Shown here: piece after piece, positions 20,561 through 29,658 of the stretch
How positions within the stretch are numbered: the first letter of the stretch is position 1
How the letters are laid out: each line of letters begins with the position of its first letter
IMG/VR virus record: IMGVR_UViG_3300031669_000134
Location: 1-33,884 of that record
Strand: one strand, 5' to 3'
Length of the DNA: 33,884 bases
Source: a virus
Program-made: the position numbers and the translations under genes
The notes under the pieces: generated by a model
What the model was told of the DNA's origin: nothing
The model's database searches: none
The model's input: only the letters and a program-made list of their open reading frames with translations

Positions 20561-23095
20561 TTACTGCGGGTTGCTTCGGGTCAGCATCTCGAACGAAGTT
20601 GTGTAAATCTTAATAGCGGCAGCAGAGCCGCCACTTTGAAATGCGGCGTAATCAATCTGCTTAGAAGCATTAGTCAACACAGTAGCCATTCCGGCTTGAG
20701 CTACGAAACCTGTGGCCTGAACTGAAAGCACTGGATCAGAATTCCACGAGGTTGGCGGTACAGCACGAATCCAAAACTGACCGTCGAACGGATCAGCACT
20801 AGTAGCATTAGAATGAAAGCACCGGACATGAGCTAGGCAGTACGGGGGACAAAGGATTGCAGCAGTCTCCCAAGCTTGGCTTGCGAGGGTACTGTCGTCT
20901 ATGTCTGGAACAGGAGTATCGTTCCACAAATACGTAAAGTGATCGCCCACTTGCTGGAACGGTACGATGTCAGAGCTGGCATCAGTCCTGATTGCACCTA
21001 CGAGTCGCTTGAGGGTGTAGCCACCAGGCATCGTTGGAGCGGTGAACGACTCCGAAAACAGCACATCCACTACACCAGTATCAACGCGCTTGATCACCCA
21101 GATTGCATAAAGGGTGTTAGCTGCAACTGTACCAGCATCAAGCCCCGGCTGCGAGTCGCCAACCAACCATGTGCCATCGAGTCCTTTTGTAACGAATATA
21201 GCGATGTCGAGATTGTCCACGTTTGTAGAATCGCGCGCACCGCCCGCCCTGACTTGGATCCAGGTATCAGGATAGAACATAGATGTAATGCGAAACCCAT
21301 GGAGGTGGTCGGGCTGATAGGCCATGGTAGCCACTAACTCTTTGGTCCCAGTTGCACCTATCAGCACACGACCCGTCCCAAGCTCAGAGGGGTCAAGTAT
21401 GAGGTCTGACCCGTCATAGTAAACGCTCGCCTCCTGGTTACTACCAAAACGCGCTTTCTGGTCGTCCATCCACGCAGATCCCGGCGTAAGGACGGCCCGA
21501 GCATCGACGAGGTCGGAAGCACTAATCGTAATTGTTCCGGTCTCGTCGACGAACACGAATGCCACCGGAGTTGTCCCCGAATCAAACTCGGGCCTCGTCG
21601 GCATTCCCGTAGTCTCCACTCCCTGAATGATGTCAAGGGAGGCGTCATTACGAAGAACTAGCGCATCCCAGCGAGTATTCGACGGGCTGACGGAAGTTGC
21701 CCATGACGGGCTTGTCCCACCGGGCCACTCTATCAAGGACGATCCGTCAGATGTCAGCGCGTTCCCGGGAGAGACGTAAACCTTCGTCGTATCTCCGGGA
21801 TTAACGCGTGCTCGCAATCCCGTCGGATCGCGGTCGTTAATGATCGGACGAATGTCGGTAATATCATCGTCTTCTATGACATTCGATCCTGCCGACCCCT
21901 CAACGAAGAGAATCGCCAAGCAAGTCCCGAGGTCAATTGGGAAGTCTGGGATAACGGCTGTTCCTGTAGACGCCGCAACGCCATCAAACACGTTAAGAGT
22001 AGCGGAATCGTCGAGGTACACGACGTCGTACCTATCATAACCTGCCCCCAACGCGGTCACCGCTGGAGCCAGTCCTCCGGAGAAGGTGATCTCAGAGAGA
22101 CTGTCGACGGACCGGCATCTTCCGGCACTGACGTATACCTGATCGTCGGCCCCAGCGGGATTCTCGACGACCCTCAACGCGGCAATCTGATCCTGCGAGA
22201 TGGTCGTGAATCCAATCGACGGAACACGATCGACGATGTCTCCTGACACGATATCAGCAGTTGCAGTCCTATTGAGAGTCGCCAACTTGAACACGTAATG
22301 CTGATTTCCGTCGGTATCGACATAGTCACTAAGTTCTGTCGGACCAGTCACTCCTTCACGAACGAAGATCGTCTGAATGATCTTTGCCCGGAGTTGCGCC
22401 TCAAGTTCTGTTCCACCAATGGACTTCGCGATATCTGGATCATCGACGGAATCGTACTCGTCAAGATAGACATTCAGGTACACTGCGTCTTCCCGAGCAC
22501 CGCCCGGCGTGGTCAGGTTGATTCGATAGTGCTTGCCCATTCCAGAAGATATCAGCGCCGCTTCGCTTCCACTGATCTTGAGTTCGTCTTGCGTCGTATC
22601 CGCTACGGTGTACGAAGTCCCATCAATGATGACTGTCTTGCCATTGTGCTCGTCAGCGAGCCAGTTCGCGGCTGAATCCTCGACAACGGTATAGGCTGAC
22701 CCATCCCAATACACGTTCGTCACTCGTGGATGGATCGACTGTTCAGCAAGATCGGTAAGGCTGTTGATGTAGTCGACATCCTTGAATAGTAGACACGACA
22801 GTCCGCGCATGAAGAATCGACCAGCATTCTCGATATAAACTCCGTCGCCACCGCGAATCGCGAAGTTGTTTGCTGGTGCGGTAGCTTCGACAATCCTGAA
22901 TCCATCATTCGGGGAACCGTACTGTCCGAAAAGCTGAATCATTCGACGCTGGCGCACAAACTGTTCGAGCCTATTGTCGTTCGAGTCGTCGTCCGTAATG
23001 GGCACACCCTCTTGCATGAGCGCGAAGGCATAGTTCTTCTCTTCATTGAAAACCGCAAATGGGTTTCGGCTGTACTTTCCTGCGTAGCTGCCCAT
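20561..23095 (-). CDS. Tail fibre/adsorption protein, paralog of the 1228-aa fibre
   Basis: An 844-residue protein that starts MGSYAGKYSRNPFAVFNEEK and matches the 1228-aa fibre over about its first 420 residues. It lacks the beta-helix. Instead it contains a second, weaker copy of its own ~310-430 region (first GADDQVYVSAGRCRS ... DITDIRPI, then GDTTKVYVSPGNALT ... DLVDARAVL). A C-terminal lectin- or knob-like region follows (ARFGSNQEASVYYDGSDL onward). GAGGAGG lies five bases before the ATG. It is adjacent to the gpI-like genes that usually connect fibres to the baseplate. Exact receptor and partner are unknown. Confidence 0.85.
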   Translation of the reverse strand: MGSYAGKYSRNPFAVFNEEKNYAFALMQEGVPITDDDSNDNRLEQFVRQRRMIQLFGQYGSPNDGFRIVEATAPANNFAIRGGDGVYIENAGRFFMRGLSCLLFKDVDYINSLTDLAEQSIHPRVTNVYWDGSAYTVVEDSAANWLADEHNGKTVIIDGTSYTVADTTQDELKISGSEAALISSGMGKHYRINLTTPGGAREDAVYLNVYLDEYDSVDDPDIAKSIGGTELEAQLRAKIIQTIFVREGVTGPTELSDYVDTDGNQHYVFKLATLNRTATADIVSGDIVDRVPSIGFTTISQDQIAALRVVENPAGADDQVYVSAGRCRSVDSLSEITFSGGLAPAVTALGAGYDRYDVVYLDDSATLNVFDGVAASTGTAVIPDFPIDLGTCLAILFVEGSAGSNVIEDDDITDIRPIINDRDPTGLRARVNPGDTTKVYVSPGNALTSDGSSLIEWPGGTSPSWATSVSPSNTRWDALVLRNDASLDIIQGVETTGMPTRPEFDSGTTPVAFVFVDETGTITISASDLVDARAVLTPGSAWMDDQKARFGSNQEASVYYDGSDLILDPSELGTGRVLIGATGTKELVATMAYQPDHLHGFRITSMFYPDTWIQVRAGGARDSTNVDNLDIAIFVTKGLDGTWLVGDSQPGLDAGTVAANTLYAIWVIKRVDTGVVDVLFSESFTAPTMPGGYTLKRLVGAIRTDASSDIVPFQQVGDHFTYLWNDTPVPDIDDSTLASQAWETAAILCPPYCLAHVRCFHSNATSADPFDGQFWIRAVPPTSWNSDPVLSVQATGFVAQAGMATVLTNASKQIDYAAFQSGGSAAAIKIYTTSFEMLTRSNPQ

Positions 23096-23110
23096 CTAAT
23101 CCTCCTCAGG

Positions 23111-24808
23111 TCACGGACCTTCTATTCGGACAACGTATGACGTGTCCGCAGGAGCGAACTGGCTCATGATCTTTGCGAGCGACTCAAGTTCTTCCGTCGA
23201 CACGAACTCTCCGGCAGCAAGAATGATCCACACCCGGAGGATCTCGAAGCTATAGATATCGGACGGATCTAGCACTTTTCCCGGAACTCGGACCCTGTCA
23301 GGATAAATTCCGTCAAACTGATCGACGACTGGAATATCCCAGATGAATCCGGTACTATCGTCATACCAATCGTACGCCGGACTGACCAGAGCATTATTCG
23401 CAACAGTATACGAGTTCTCCGTCGGCTCGTCGAGAGTCAACACTGTTGACGAGGGGATATCTAATACGACGATCTGCTCGCCCTCCGGAGTTACGGAGTC
23501 ACGAATCGTGATCGTCTTTCCAGCCTCAAACGGTGACGTATCGTCAACGGTAATCGACGTTGCACCTATCGAGACGTTGGCAGTTACGTGAGGAACGCCG
23601 AACTGAACGCACCGCCATAACAGTGTTCCGTCCGCAACAACGTCTCCCGGGATGGTTGGCCACGTTGGCTCGGTTCCTCCCGCAACCCCTGTCTCTCTCG
23701 TCTGATAGTAGTATCCCGTCCGATTTGCCAGAGTCGGCACTACGATGTCTCCGCGTGAGTACGGAGATCCGGCTCCTGCGTACTGGGGATATGCTCCAGC
23801 AAGCTGTCCTTGGGCGCTAAGCCGTGTCGTACTATTTGACATCATGATATGTCGCGACATTGGATCGACAAAGACGTCATTTACCCCAACTGCCTGACGA
23901 AGTGACGGCTCAAGTGACCGCGTCGTTCCCTTGATCTTGTATGTTGGAACTGCCGCCATGAGCGAGTGGCGTTGCTTATTCGTTGGAAGAGTTGTATTTA
24001 GTTCCCATCCAAGAAGACCTGCCAGCATGGGAAGCAATTCTGGTAGAGTCTCATCCGGATCAACTGCTCTCGGGTAGAAATCTATCGCTCCACGAATCCT
24101 CGAAAGCGCTAAGCCAAAAATCGAAAGAAATCGCTCGAATTCTCCACGAGCAACGAATCCTGTCTCGTGAATAGCGCTCCATACGTCGTAGAAATCCGGA
24201 TCTTGTTGTGGAGATAGCTTTACTTGATTCGATTCGGCATCAGCATTTCTATAGGCCGAAGGAACTTTTCTGGCCAGTAGTCGTTGCATGTACTCAGAGT
24301 CCCACGTGAACGCAGAGTCCTTTGATACATCAGTCGTTACCCAACTTGGATTTGCTCCAATACATCTCCACAATACATCTCCATCCTGAACCGTACTTCC
24401 AATGATCGTTGGCCACGTCGGCTCAACCGAACCCGCAAGACCTCTCGACTGTGACTCGTAGAAATACCCCGTTGGAGATGCCAGCGGGATTACCACGGCT
24501 CCTTGCTGATACAACAAATCCGGGCTCCACGCCTGTGTGCCGCTGTAGTAGATGTACGCCGCGTAGCACCAGACTGTGTCAATGGAAGGATTGAGATCTA
24601 CGTAAGACGTTGGAGAACTGGCGACAGGGCTGTTGACGAGAATTGTTCCGTCATTCTCATCATCCGGATATGCTTTCTCCTTCTTGAGAACGCGTATATT
24701 CAGACTTCCAGTATCTATTGGCAAGTTCCACCGAAGAAGGATCTGCGGACCTTCCATGACTGGATCAGCGGTGAAGTTTGACACGAATGCGCCAATATAC
24801 TCAGCCAT
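23111..24808 (-). CDS. Baseplate tail protein, gpI/TIGR02242-like (copy 1)
   Basis: A 565-residue baseplate protein. Residues ~10-85 look like a fibronectin-III-type beta domain (GPQILLRWNLP ... VWCYAAY). Residues 206-310 carry the gpI-like core (FERFLSIFGLALSRIRGAI, DETLPELLPMLAGLLGWEL, KIKGTTRSLEPSLRQAVG), the part that joins baseplate wedge and fibres. Two copies of a ~50-residue module occur (around 100-149 and 350-400), each with GYxY, EPTWP, DG and LWRC. Residues ~409-475 form a separate beta domain (ITVDDTSPFEAGKTITIRD). The protein ends FAPADTSYVVRI, as does its paralog. It is next to the fibre genes. It is tandemly duplicated with the following entry; why two are needed is unknown. 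Confidence 0.85.
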   Translation of the reverse strand: MAEYIGAFVSNFTADPVMEGPQILLRWNLPIDTGSLNIRVLKKEKAYPDDENDGTILVNSPVASSPTSYVDLNPSIDTVWCYAAYIYYSGTQAWSPDLLYQQGAVVIPLASPTGYFYESQSRGLAGSVEPTWPTIIGSTVQDGDVLWRCIGANPSWVTTDVSKDSAFTWDSEYMQRLLARKVPSAYRNADAESNQVKLSPQQDPDFYDVWSAIHETGFVARGEFERFLSIFGLALSRIRGAIDFYPRAVDPDETLPELLPMLAGLLGWELNTTLPTNKQRHSLMAAVPTYKIKGTTRSLEPSLRQAVGVNDVFVDPMSRHIMMSNSTTRLSAQGQLAGAYPQYAGAGSPYSRGDIVVPTLANRTGYYYQTRETGVAGGTEPTWPTIPGDVVADGTLLWRCVQFGVPHVTANVSIGATSITVDDTSPFEAGKTITIRDSVTPEGEQIVVLDIPSSTVLTLDEPTENSYTVANNALVSPAYDWYDDSTGFIWDIPVVDQFDGIYPDRVRVPGKVLDPSDIYSFEILRVWIILAAGEFVSTEELESLAKIMSQFAPADTSYVVRIEGP

Positions 24809-24810
24809 CG

Positions 24811-26514
24811 CTATATCTCTTCAATTCTTACGACGTACCTAGTGTCAGCAGGAGCAAACTGGGTCATGATTCGTGCAAGCCGCTCCAACTCTGGATTCGT
24901 CACCGCTTCTCCGGCTTCAAGAAGGAACCATACTCGGAGAATCTCGAAGCTATATAGTTCAGATGGCTCAAGCACGGCACCCGGAACTCTGATTCTATCG
25001 GGATAGATTCCGTCGAATTGATCTATGACCGGAATGTCCCAGATAAATCCAGTCTCATCGTCGTACCAATCAAATGCCGGTGACACGACTGCTTCGTCTG
25101 CGGGTCCATAGCTATTGTCGAGGGCTCGCTCAAGCTCTAATGTTACTGAGTCGACAACTTCGGCCACGATGATGTTCTCGCCCGCCGGGGTAGCCGCGTC
25201 TCGTACGTTGATCGTCTTTCCAGCTTCAAATTCTGACGTGTCGTCTACGATGAGCGTTGTCGCAGTAGCGACGGCAGCGGCCGTGAGGTGAGGAACTCCG
25301 TACTTTCGTGTCCGCCAAGTGACGCTACCATCGACAATGTCTTCCAGCGAGGTAGTGGGCCACGCCGGTTCCGTACCGCCGCTCGTACCTGCGCGAGTCA
25401 CTTGATAGTAGTACCCCGTACGATTCGCGGATGTTGGAATAACAATGGTTCCTCGTGCATAGGCAGTCGTAGCAGTCCAATCAGGATACGCTAGTTCCTG
25501 TCCTCCTCGCGCTCCAAGTCTGTTGATTCTGTTCGACATCAGAATGTGCCGCGACATCGGATCAAGAAAGGCCGCATTGACGCCAGCAAGTGGGCGCAAG
25601 AGCGACTCAAGGCCACTCACTGTCCCCTTGGTTTTGTAGACTGGAACCGCCGATAGAATTTCCTGCCTTTGAAACTGTGTTGGAGACGTCGTACTAAGTT
25701 CCCACCCAACGATTCCAGCAAGCTTCGATAGGTATTGAGGAAGACATTCGTCAGGGTCGACGAGTTGCGGATAGAAATCGGCAGCACCCTTTACCCGAGA
25801 TAGCGCGATCCCAAATATCGATAGGAATCTCTGAAGCTCGCCCTTTTCCGTTGTACCAGTCTCGCGTATCGCTCTCCATGTTCCATTGTCAGATAGGTCA
25901 ACAGCAGGAGCTAGTTTTTGCTGCGCCGAATATGCGTCGAGTCTTCGGTACTGAGATGGAATGCTCCCAAATAGCAACTCGCGCATATACGATGCGTCCC
26001 ACGTTATCGAGGCGGCTCTTGCCCGTTCACCGGTAATCCAACTTGGATTTGTTGATCGACAGACCCACGTGATTTCTCCGTCAACAGACTGTATCGTATC
26101 GCCAATTACTTCTGGCCACGCGGGCTCAGTTGTTCCGGCCGTTCCCTTATTCAAAGCCTCGTAGAAATAGCCGTTTGGAGTCGTCGGAACGACAGTCTGG
26201 CCAACCTCAAATACAGTTGCGGATGCCCATGTCTGTTGTGCATTATGATACGTAAATAGCGCGTAACACCACGCTCGATGAATCATCGGATTCAGGTCTG
26301 CGTAATATGTCGGAGATCCCCCTACCGTGGAACTCAGAAGCTCGTCTCCGTCGGCAATATCTTCGGGATACGCAAGAAGCTTCCTGATCAACTTAATGTG
26401 CGTAGAATCTTCGTGGGTCGGCAGATCCCACGTCAGCACGATCTGCGGGCCTTCCATTACGGATTCTGCTGCCATATTGTAGGCAGTTATGTATGCATCA
26501 GACTCCGTGGCCAC
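24811..26514 (-). CDS. Baseplate tail protein, gpI/TIGR02242-like (copy 2)
   Basis: A 567-residue paralog of the 565-residue protein encoded directly downstream, with the same domain order. N-terminal beta domain (GPQIVLTWDLP), first EPAWP/WVCR module, gpI-like core (LQRFLSIFGIALSRVKGAADFYPQ, ECLPQYLSKLAGIVGWEL), second EPAWP/VTWR module, and beta domain (LIVDDTSEFEAGKTINVRD). It ends APADTRYVVRIEEI. Start is GTG 26514, overlapping the gpJ-like stop as TAGTG, with GGAGGAG upstream. Likely forms, with copy 1, the connector that holds the two different fibre types, one per copy; this pairing is inference. Confidence 0.85.
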   Translation of the reverse strand: MATESDAYITAYNMAAESVMEGPQIVLTWDLPTHEDSTHIKLIRKLLAYPEDIADGDELLSSTVGGSPTYYADLNPMIHRAWCYALFTYHNAQQTWASATVFEVGQTVVPTTPNGYFYEALNKGTAGTTEPAWPEVIGDTIQSVDGEITWVCRSTNPSWITGERARAASITWDASYMRELLFGSIPSQYRRLDAYSAQQKLAPAVDLSDNGTWRAIRETGTTEKGELQRFLSIFGIALSRVKGAADFYPQLVDPDECLPQYLSKLAGIVGWELSTTSPTQFQRQEILSAVPVYKTKGTVSGLESLLRPLAGVNAAFLDPMSRHILMSNRINRLGARGGQELAYPDWTATTAYARGTIVIPTSANRTGYYYQVTRAGTSGGTEPAWPTTSLEDIVDGSVTWRTRKYGVPHLTAAAVATATTLIVDDTSEFEAGKTINVRDAATPAGENIIVAEVVDSVTLELERALDNSYGPADEAVVSPAFDWYDDETGFIWDIPVIDQFDGIYPDRIRVPGAVLEPSELYSFEILRVWFLLEAGEAVTNPELERLARIMTQFAPADTRYVVRIEEI

Positions 26515-28466
26515 TACGCTCCTCCGGTAAACGAAAGCGTTTGTGTGTCAAGTTGTCGGATCTCGAAGTCCTCGATTTCGACGTTGTTCACGTACTGCGA
26601 CGTTCGGAAAACAGCGCGGTCGTTGTTCGCCATTGGAGTTGGATTTAGTGATGGATAATCGAGCTTTATCTTCAATGCCGAATCAGTGGTCAAGATTTCT
26701 ACCCCGACGCTAGCAACTCCTCCCGGAGTCACATTCACCCCTCCCACGTCTCTAACGACATACGTCGATGAACCAGTGAATGTGATCGTGTATTGCTGGT
26801 CGATTAAATTCAACGTGTTCTGACCGATGATGTAGGTCACGTCGACAGGAGTCGCCGGAGCAACCTCCCAAATCAATGTATTCGCCGGATTCAGCGTTAA
26901 CTGGAAAATGTCGACGTGGTCGACTCCGGTAACATTGTCGATGAGAGCCATTAGGTCAGATAGGTTAACGTCCTTTCCGAACTGAGCTTCTTCTGACGTT
27001 ACGGCGAAGAAGGTCTCGATCACGCTCTCAACGAGAATTCGAACATCAGTCCAATCATACGTCGAGATCACATCCACCGTAGCGACAAGGAGGATTCCAA
27101 CAACATTAACCGGTCCATTCACGTACACCGTTTCTCCGGCCATTGCTCGTTCTTGAAGATAGACGCGAACCTGTTCGACGAGAGTTGCACTGGGTGTATA
27201 GCTCCCAAAAGGAACAATGTAGACATCAATCTCTCGAAATAGGGGAGATCCTCGACGAACCGCGCTGGCCTCTCGAACACCGGTTACTGTTCGCGCAAGA
27301 GTCGCGTAATCTTCGAGAGTAACGGCCCGGCCAAGCGCACGTAGCGACTTTGGCCCAAGCAGCTTTGCGTCGTCGATACTCTGTTCTTCTGCACCACCAG
27401 ATGCTTGTTCTGGATTCGTGACCTCGAATGTTACCGGACCTCCCGACGACGAAATCGTGTCGAGAAGTCGCGTGATCTTGTATGCGCCAACGTTTCCGAC
27501 CGTGCCACCTCCAACGCGGTAGATTGACGATACAGTGGCACCAGCATTTGGAATTTTGCCTTGCGTCCCATCACCAAATCTGACGATCACGTCGCCAGTG
27601 AAGTTCCGCGAGAGTTCGTACACCTTCTGCCCCGGAGTCGCATACCCGAGGCTTTCTATCTCTTCCCAGATCTCAGGGACACCCTCATCGACAATGATTC
27701 CAACTGACCCCTCAATGACGTCGTCGCGAGGTACCTGCATTATCTGCCATGCTTCGCCAGTACTAACGCCAATGTCGTCACTATATGTTGTTCCCTCTTG
27801 AATTCCAATGCTGACAATCATCGCCGATAGCCGTGCGGTTTGCGCAATAGTGTATGCGTTAGCGAGATCCGTCTCGAAGATGATCGTCGAAGAATCGGGA
27901 ATTGACGCTATGGTGATCAGTTCGTTAGTCGCGGTATCGTCGCGGATATTGACTCTATCTCCAACGTGAAAATCGAGCGAATTCGTTACCTTGATCTCGT
28001 TTGAAGCAAGGGGTGATCCCGTATTCTGTGTCAAGGTTGTGTATGCCATCACGTATTCGTCCAATGTATTGAACGAAATCGGTGATCCGCCGGTTCCTGC
28101 TGGAGCCTGTAGCCGCGTTGCTCGTGGAATCGTGATCGATTCGTCGTACGGAGCATCCTCGATCGTGAATTCCTCGTCGGCAGTAGCCGCCTGCTTTCCG
28201 GGAACGTTGTAGTCTATGAGCTTGAGAAGATTGACCACTGACTGTCTTGTGAACGCAGTAGGTAGATAGAGATCCTGTGCTCTTCGGTCGACGTAGAAAT
28301 GAAGAATGTCTGCCGCGTACGAGAATAGCTCGATTAGTACGATTCCGAGGTCGTTAGGATTTCGATCAGTCCATTCAGGTGTGAAGTATGGAATGAGTCG
28401 GATTAAATCTGATCGAATGCTGTCGAAATCGCGAGAGAAATAGTCAATAGTTGGTGCTTGTGCCAT
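26514..28466 (-). CDS. Baseplate J-like wedge protein
   Basis: A 650-residue baseplate wedge protein. N-terminal RDFDSIRSDLIRLIPYF ... WTDRNPNDLGIVLIELFSYAADIL and the following YLPTAFTRQSVVNLLKLI are hallmarks of gpJ-type (T4 gp6-like) proteins. Central VIVRFGDGTQGKIPNAG and the C-terminal ...ALGRAVTLEDYATLARTVTGV plus FGKDVNLSDLMALIDNVTGV complete the pattern. A beta-rich insertion (residues ~157-214, IKVTNSLDFHVGDRVNIRD) resembles the ~67-residue domain in the two gpI-like proteins. It sits between gpW-like and gpI-like genes, the usual order. Start ATG 28466 has a purine-rich AGGAGGA region upstream. High confidence in family. Confidence 0.92.
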   Translation of the reverse strand: MAQAPTIDYFSRDFDSIRSDLIRLIPYFTPEWTDRNPNDLGIVLIELFSYAADILHFYVDRRAQDLYLPTAFTRQSVVNLLKLIDYNVPGKQAATADEEFTIEDAPYDESITIPRATRLQAPAGTGGSPISFNTLDEYVMAYTTLTQNTGSPLASNEIKVTNSLDFHVGDRVNIRDDTATNELITIASIPDSSTIIFETDLANAYTIAQTARLSAMIVSIGIQEGTTYSDDIGVSTGEAWQIMQVPRDDVIEGSVGIIVDEGVPEIWEEIESLGYATPGQKVYELSRNFTGDVIVRFGDGTQGKIPNAGATVSSIYRVGGGTVGNVGAYKITRLLDTISSSGGPVTFEVTNPEQASGGAEEQSIDDAKLLGPKSLRALGRAVTLEDYATLARTVTGVREASAVRRGSPLFREIDVYIVPFGSYTPSATLVEQVRVYLQERAMAGETVYVNGPVNVVGILLVATVDVISTYDWTDVRILVESVIETFFAVTSEEAQFGKDVNLSDLMALIDNVTGVDHVDIFQLTLNPANTLIWEVAPATPVDVTYIIGQNTLNLIDQQYTITFTGSSTYVVRDVGGVNVTPGGVASVGVEILTTDSALKIKLDYPSLNPTPMANNDRAVFRTSQYVNNVEIEDFEIRQLDTQTLSFTGGA

Positions 28467-28477
28467 CGGTAGTCCTC

Positions 28478-29215
28478 CTACGCCGGAGTTTCCATGTTAA
28501 ATGGATACACCAAATTTCCTTCTCGGTGCGTCCTAAACGTCCTGAACTTAATGTCGGCAAAAACCGTTCCGGCAACTCTATTTCGTCGTATGATGACGTT
28601 CGTTACTTCGGCTCGATGCTCGAAGTCTGCCAACGACGCTTGAATGGATGCCGCGATATCCTGCCCAATGAGTGTATCGGGAGCGAAAAGCTTTCCAGCA
28701 AGAGGAGACCCAAATTCTCGTCTAATGAATCTACTCATCACCCGAGTAAGCAGAACTTGCTGCATCCCATCGACGACGTGATCAATTCCCGAATTGACCT
28801 GTGGAGCGCCGGTGGCGGTTGAGAAAGTGAACGGAAATGCGAGACCCGCTCCCATTGGACCCGCCTGTTGTACGGCAGTGCTCGCCGTTCTCGTGATCCC
28901 AACACCAATTTCCGGCTGTTCCTCTTCTTCTAGCGGCCGAATGATTACGCTCGCAGCCATTCCCGGTTGCGACCAGTCGATTGGAACCGACCCATCTCCG
29001 GAAATGACGACGAGTGAGTAGCTGATACCTCGCCTCGGAACGATGACTATCATCGTTCCCGGAGCACTGATCTGATTGCTGGCCACCACATTCGCGTCCA
29101 TATCGAATAACTCGGCCCTGAACACCACGGCGATTCCTGCCACATTTACGGTTACTTCACGAGTTTCGTGATTGATGTTCACGATAGATGCAGTTGGCCT
29201 AGCTGGTGCTGGCAT
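28478..29215 (-). CDS. Baseplate W / gp25-like wedge protein with N-terminal beta domain
   Basis: A 245-residue protein. Residues ~120-240 are the gp25/gpW-like domain: GLAFPFTFSTATG, VDGMQQVLLTRVMSRFIRREFGSPL, IAASIQASLADFEHRAEVTNVII. This domain starts sheath assembly at the baseplate. The first ~100 residues are an Ig-like or beta-sandwich addition (IVNINHETREVTVNVAG, MIVIVPRRGISYSLVVI), so the protein is about twice the family length. ATG 29215 lies inside the end of the upstream coiled-coil gene (17-base overlap). Neighbours on both sides are baseplate genes. The role of the N-terminal addition is not known; it may bind another wedge component. Confidence 0.87.
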   Translation of the reverse strand: MPAPARPTASIVNINHETREVTVNVAGIAVVFRAELFDMDANVVASNQISAPGTMIVIVPRRGISYSLVVISGDGSVPIDWSQPGMAASVIIRPLEEEEQPEIGVGITRTASTAVQQAGPMGAGLAFPFTFSTATGAPQVNSGIDHVVDGMQQVLLTRVMSRFIRREFGSPLAGKLFAPDTLIGQDIAASIQASLADFEHRAEVTNVIIRRNRVAGTVFADIKFRTFRTHREGNLVYPFNMETPA

Positions 29216-29657
29216 TACCAGACTCCTGATTCCGCGCGATTCTCCCCATCAACGAGATGGCGATTCTTCGCCCCGCGTCAAGCAGCGCCCTTTCTTGCGT
29301 AAGGTCGTGCTTTCTCTTCAACTCGTCGTCCGGACGAGTTTCTGCTATCCTAACCTTGAGCTTGTCCAATTGATTGGACAGATGGAGTTTAAATAGCTGC
29401 ATCTCAAGATCCGCTACATGCGATTTCTCATGCTCATCCATCTTCTTTAGTAGCCGCTCAAGAAGGGCTCTCTGCCCCGATAGTTGTTCTCTCCTGCTAT
29501 TGGTTTCGTTGATCTCAGAGACTATCTTTGCGAGATCAGACTCGATTTCTGTTATCCGACGCTTGTACTGCCCATCTGACATAGCCTGCAGCACTGTCAC
29601 GAGATCATCCCTGCCCGTGCTTGTTAGCGTCTCAGAGAACTTGTCAATTGCACCCAT
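29199..29657 (-). CDS. Coiled-coil hypothetical baseplate-cluster protein
   Basis: A 152-residue, strongly charged, almost wholly helical protein: RRITEIESDLAKIVSEINE, REQLSGQRALLERLLKKMDE and RKHDLTQERALLDAGRRI show heptad patterns. No signal peptide or membrane segment. It lies between a 242-aa tail gene and the gpW-like gene, and its end overlaps the latter by 17 bases. Probably a tail/baseplate assembly chaperone or a rod-like structural part. I do not recognise a family. Confidence 0.78.
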   Translation of the reverse strand: MGAIDKFSETLTSTGRDDLVTVLQAMSDGQYKRRITEIESDLAKIVSEINETNSRREQLSGQRALLERLLKKMDEHEKSHVADLEMQLFKLHLSNQLDKLKVRIAETRPDDELKRKHDLTQERALLDAGRRIAISLMGRIARNQESGNASTS

Positions 29658-29658
29658 A

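Noticed and set aside
29360-29380. Second copy of the 16-bp palindrome
   Set aside because: It has a one-base centre change and lies within a coding region; two occurrences are too few to claim a site family.
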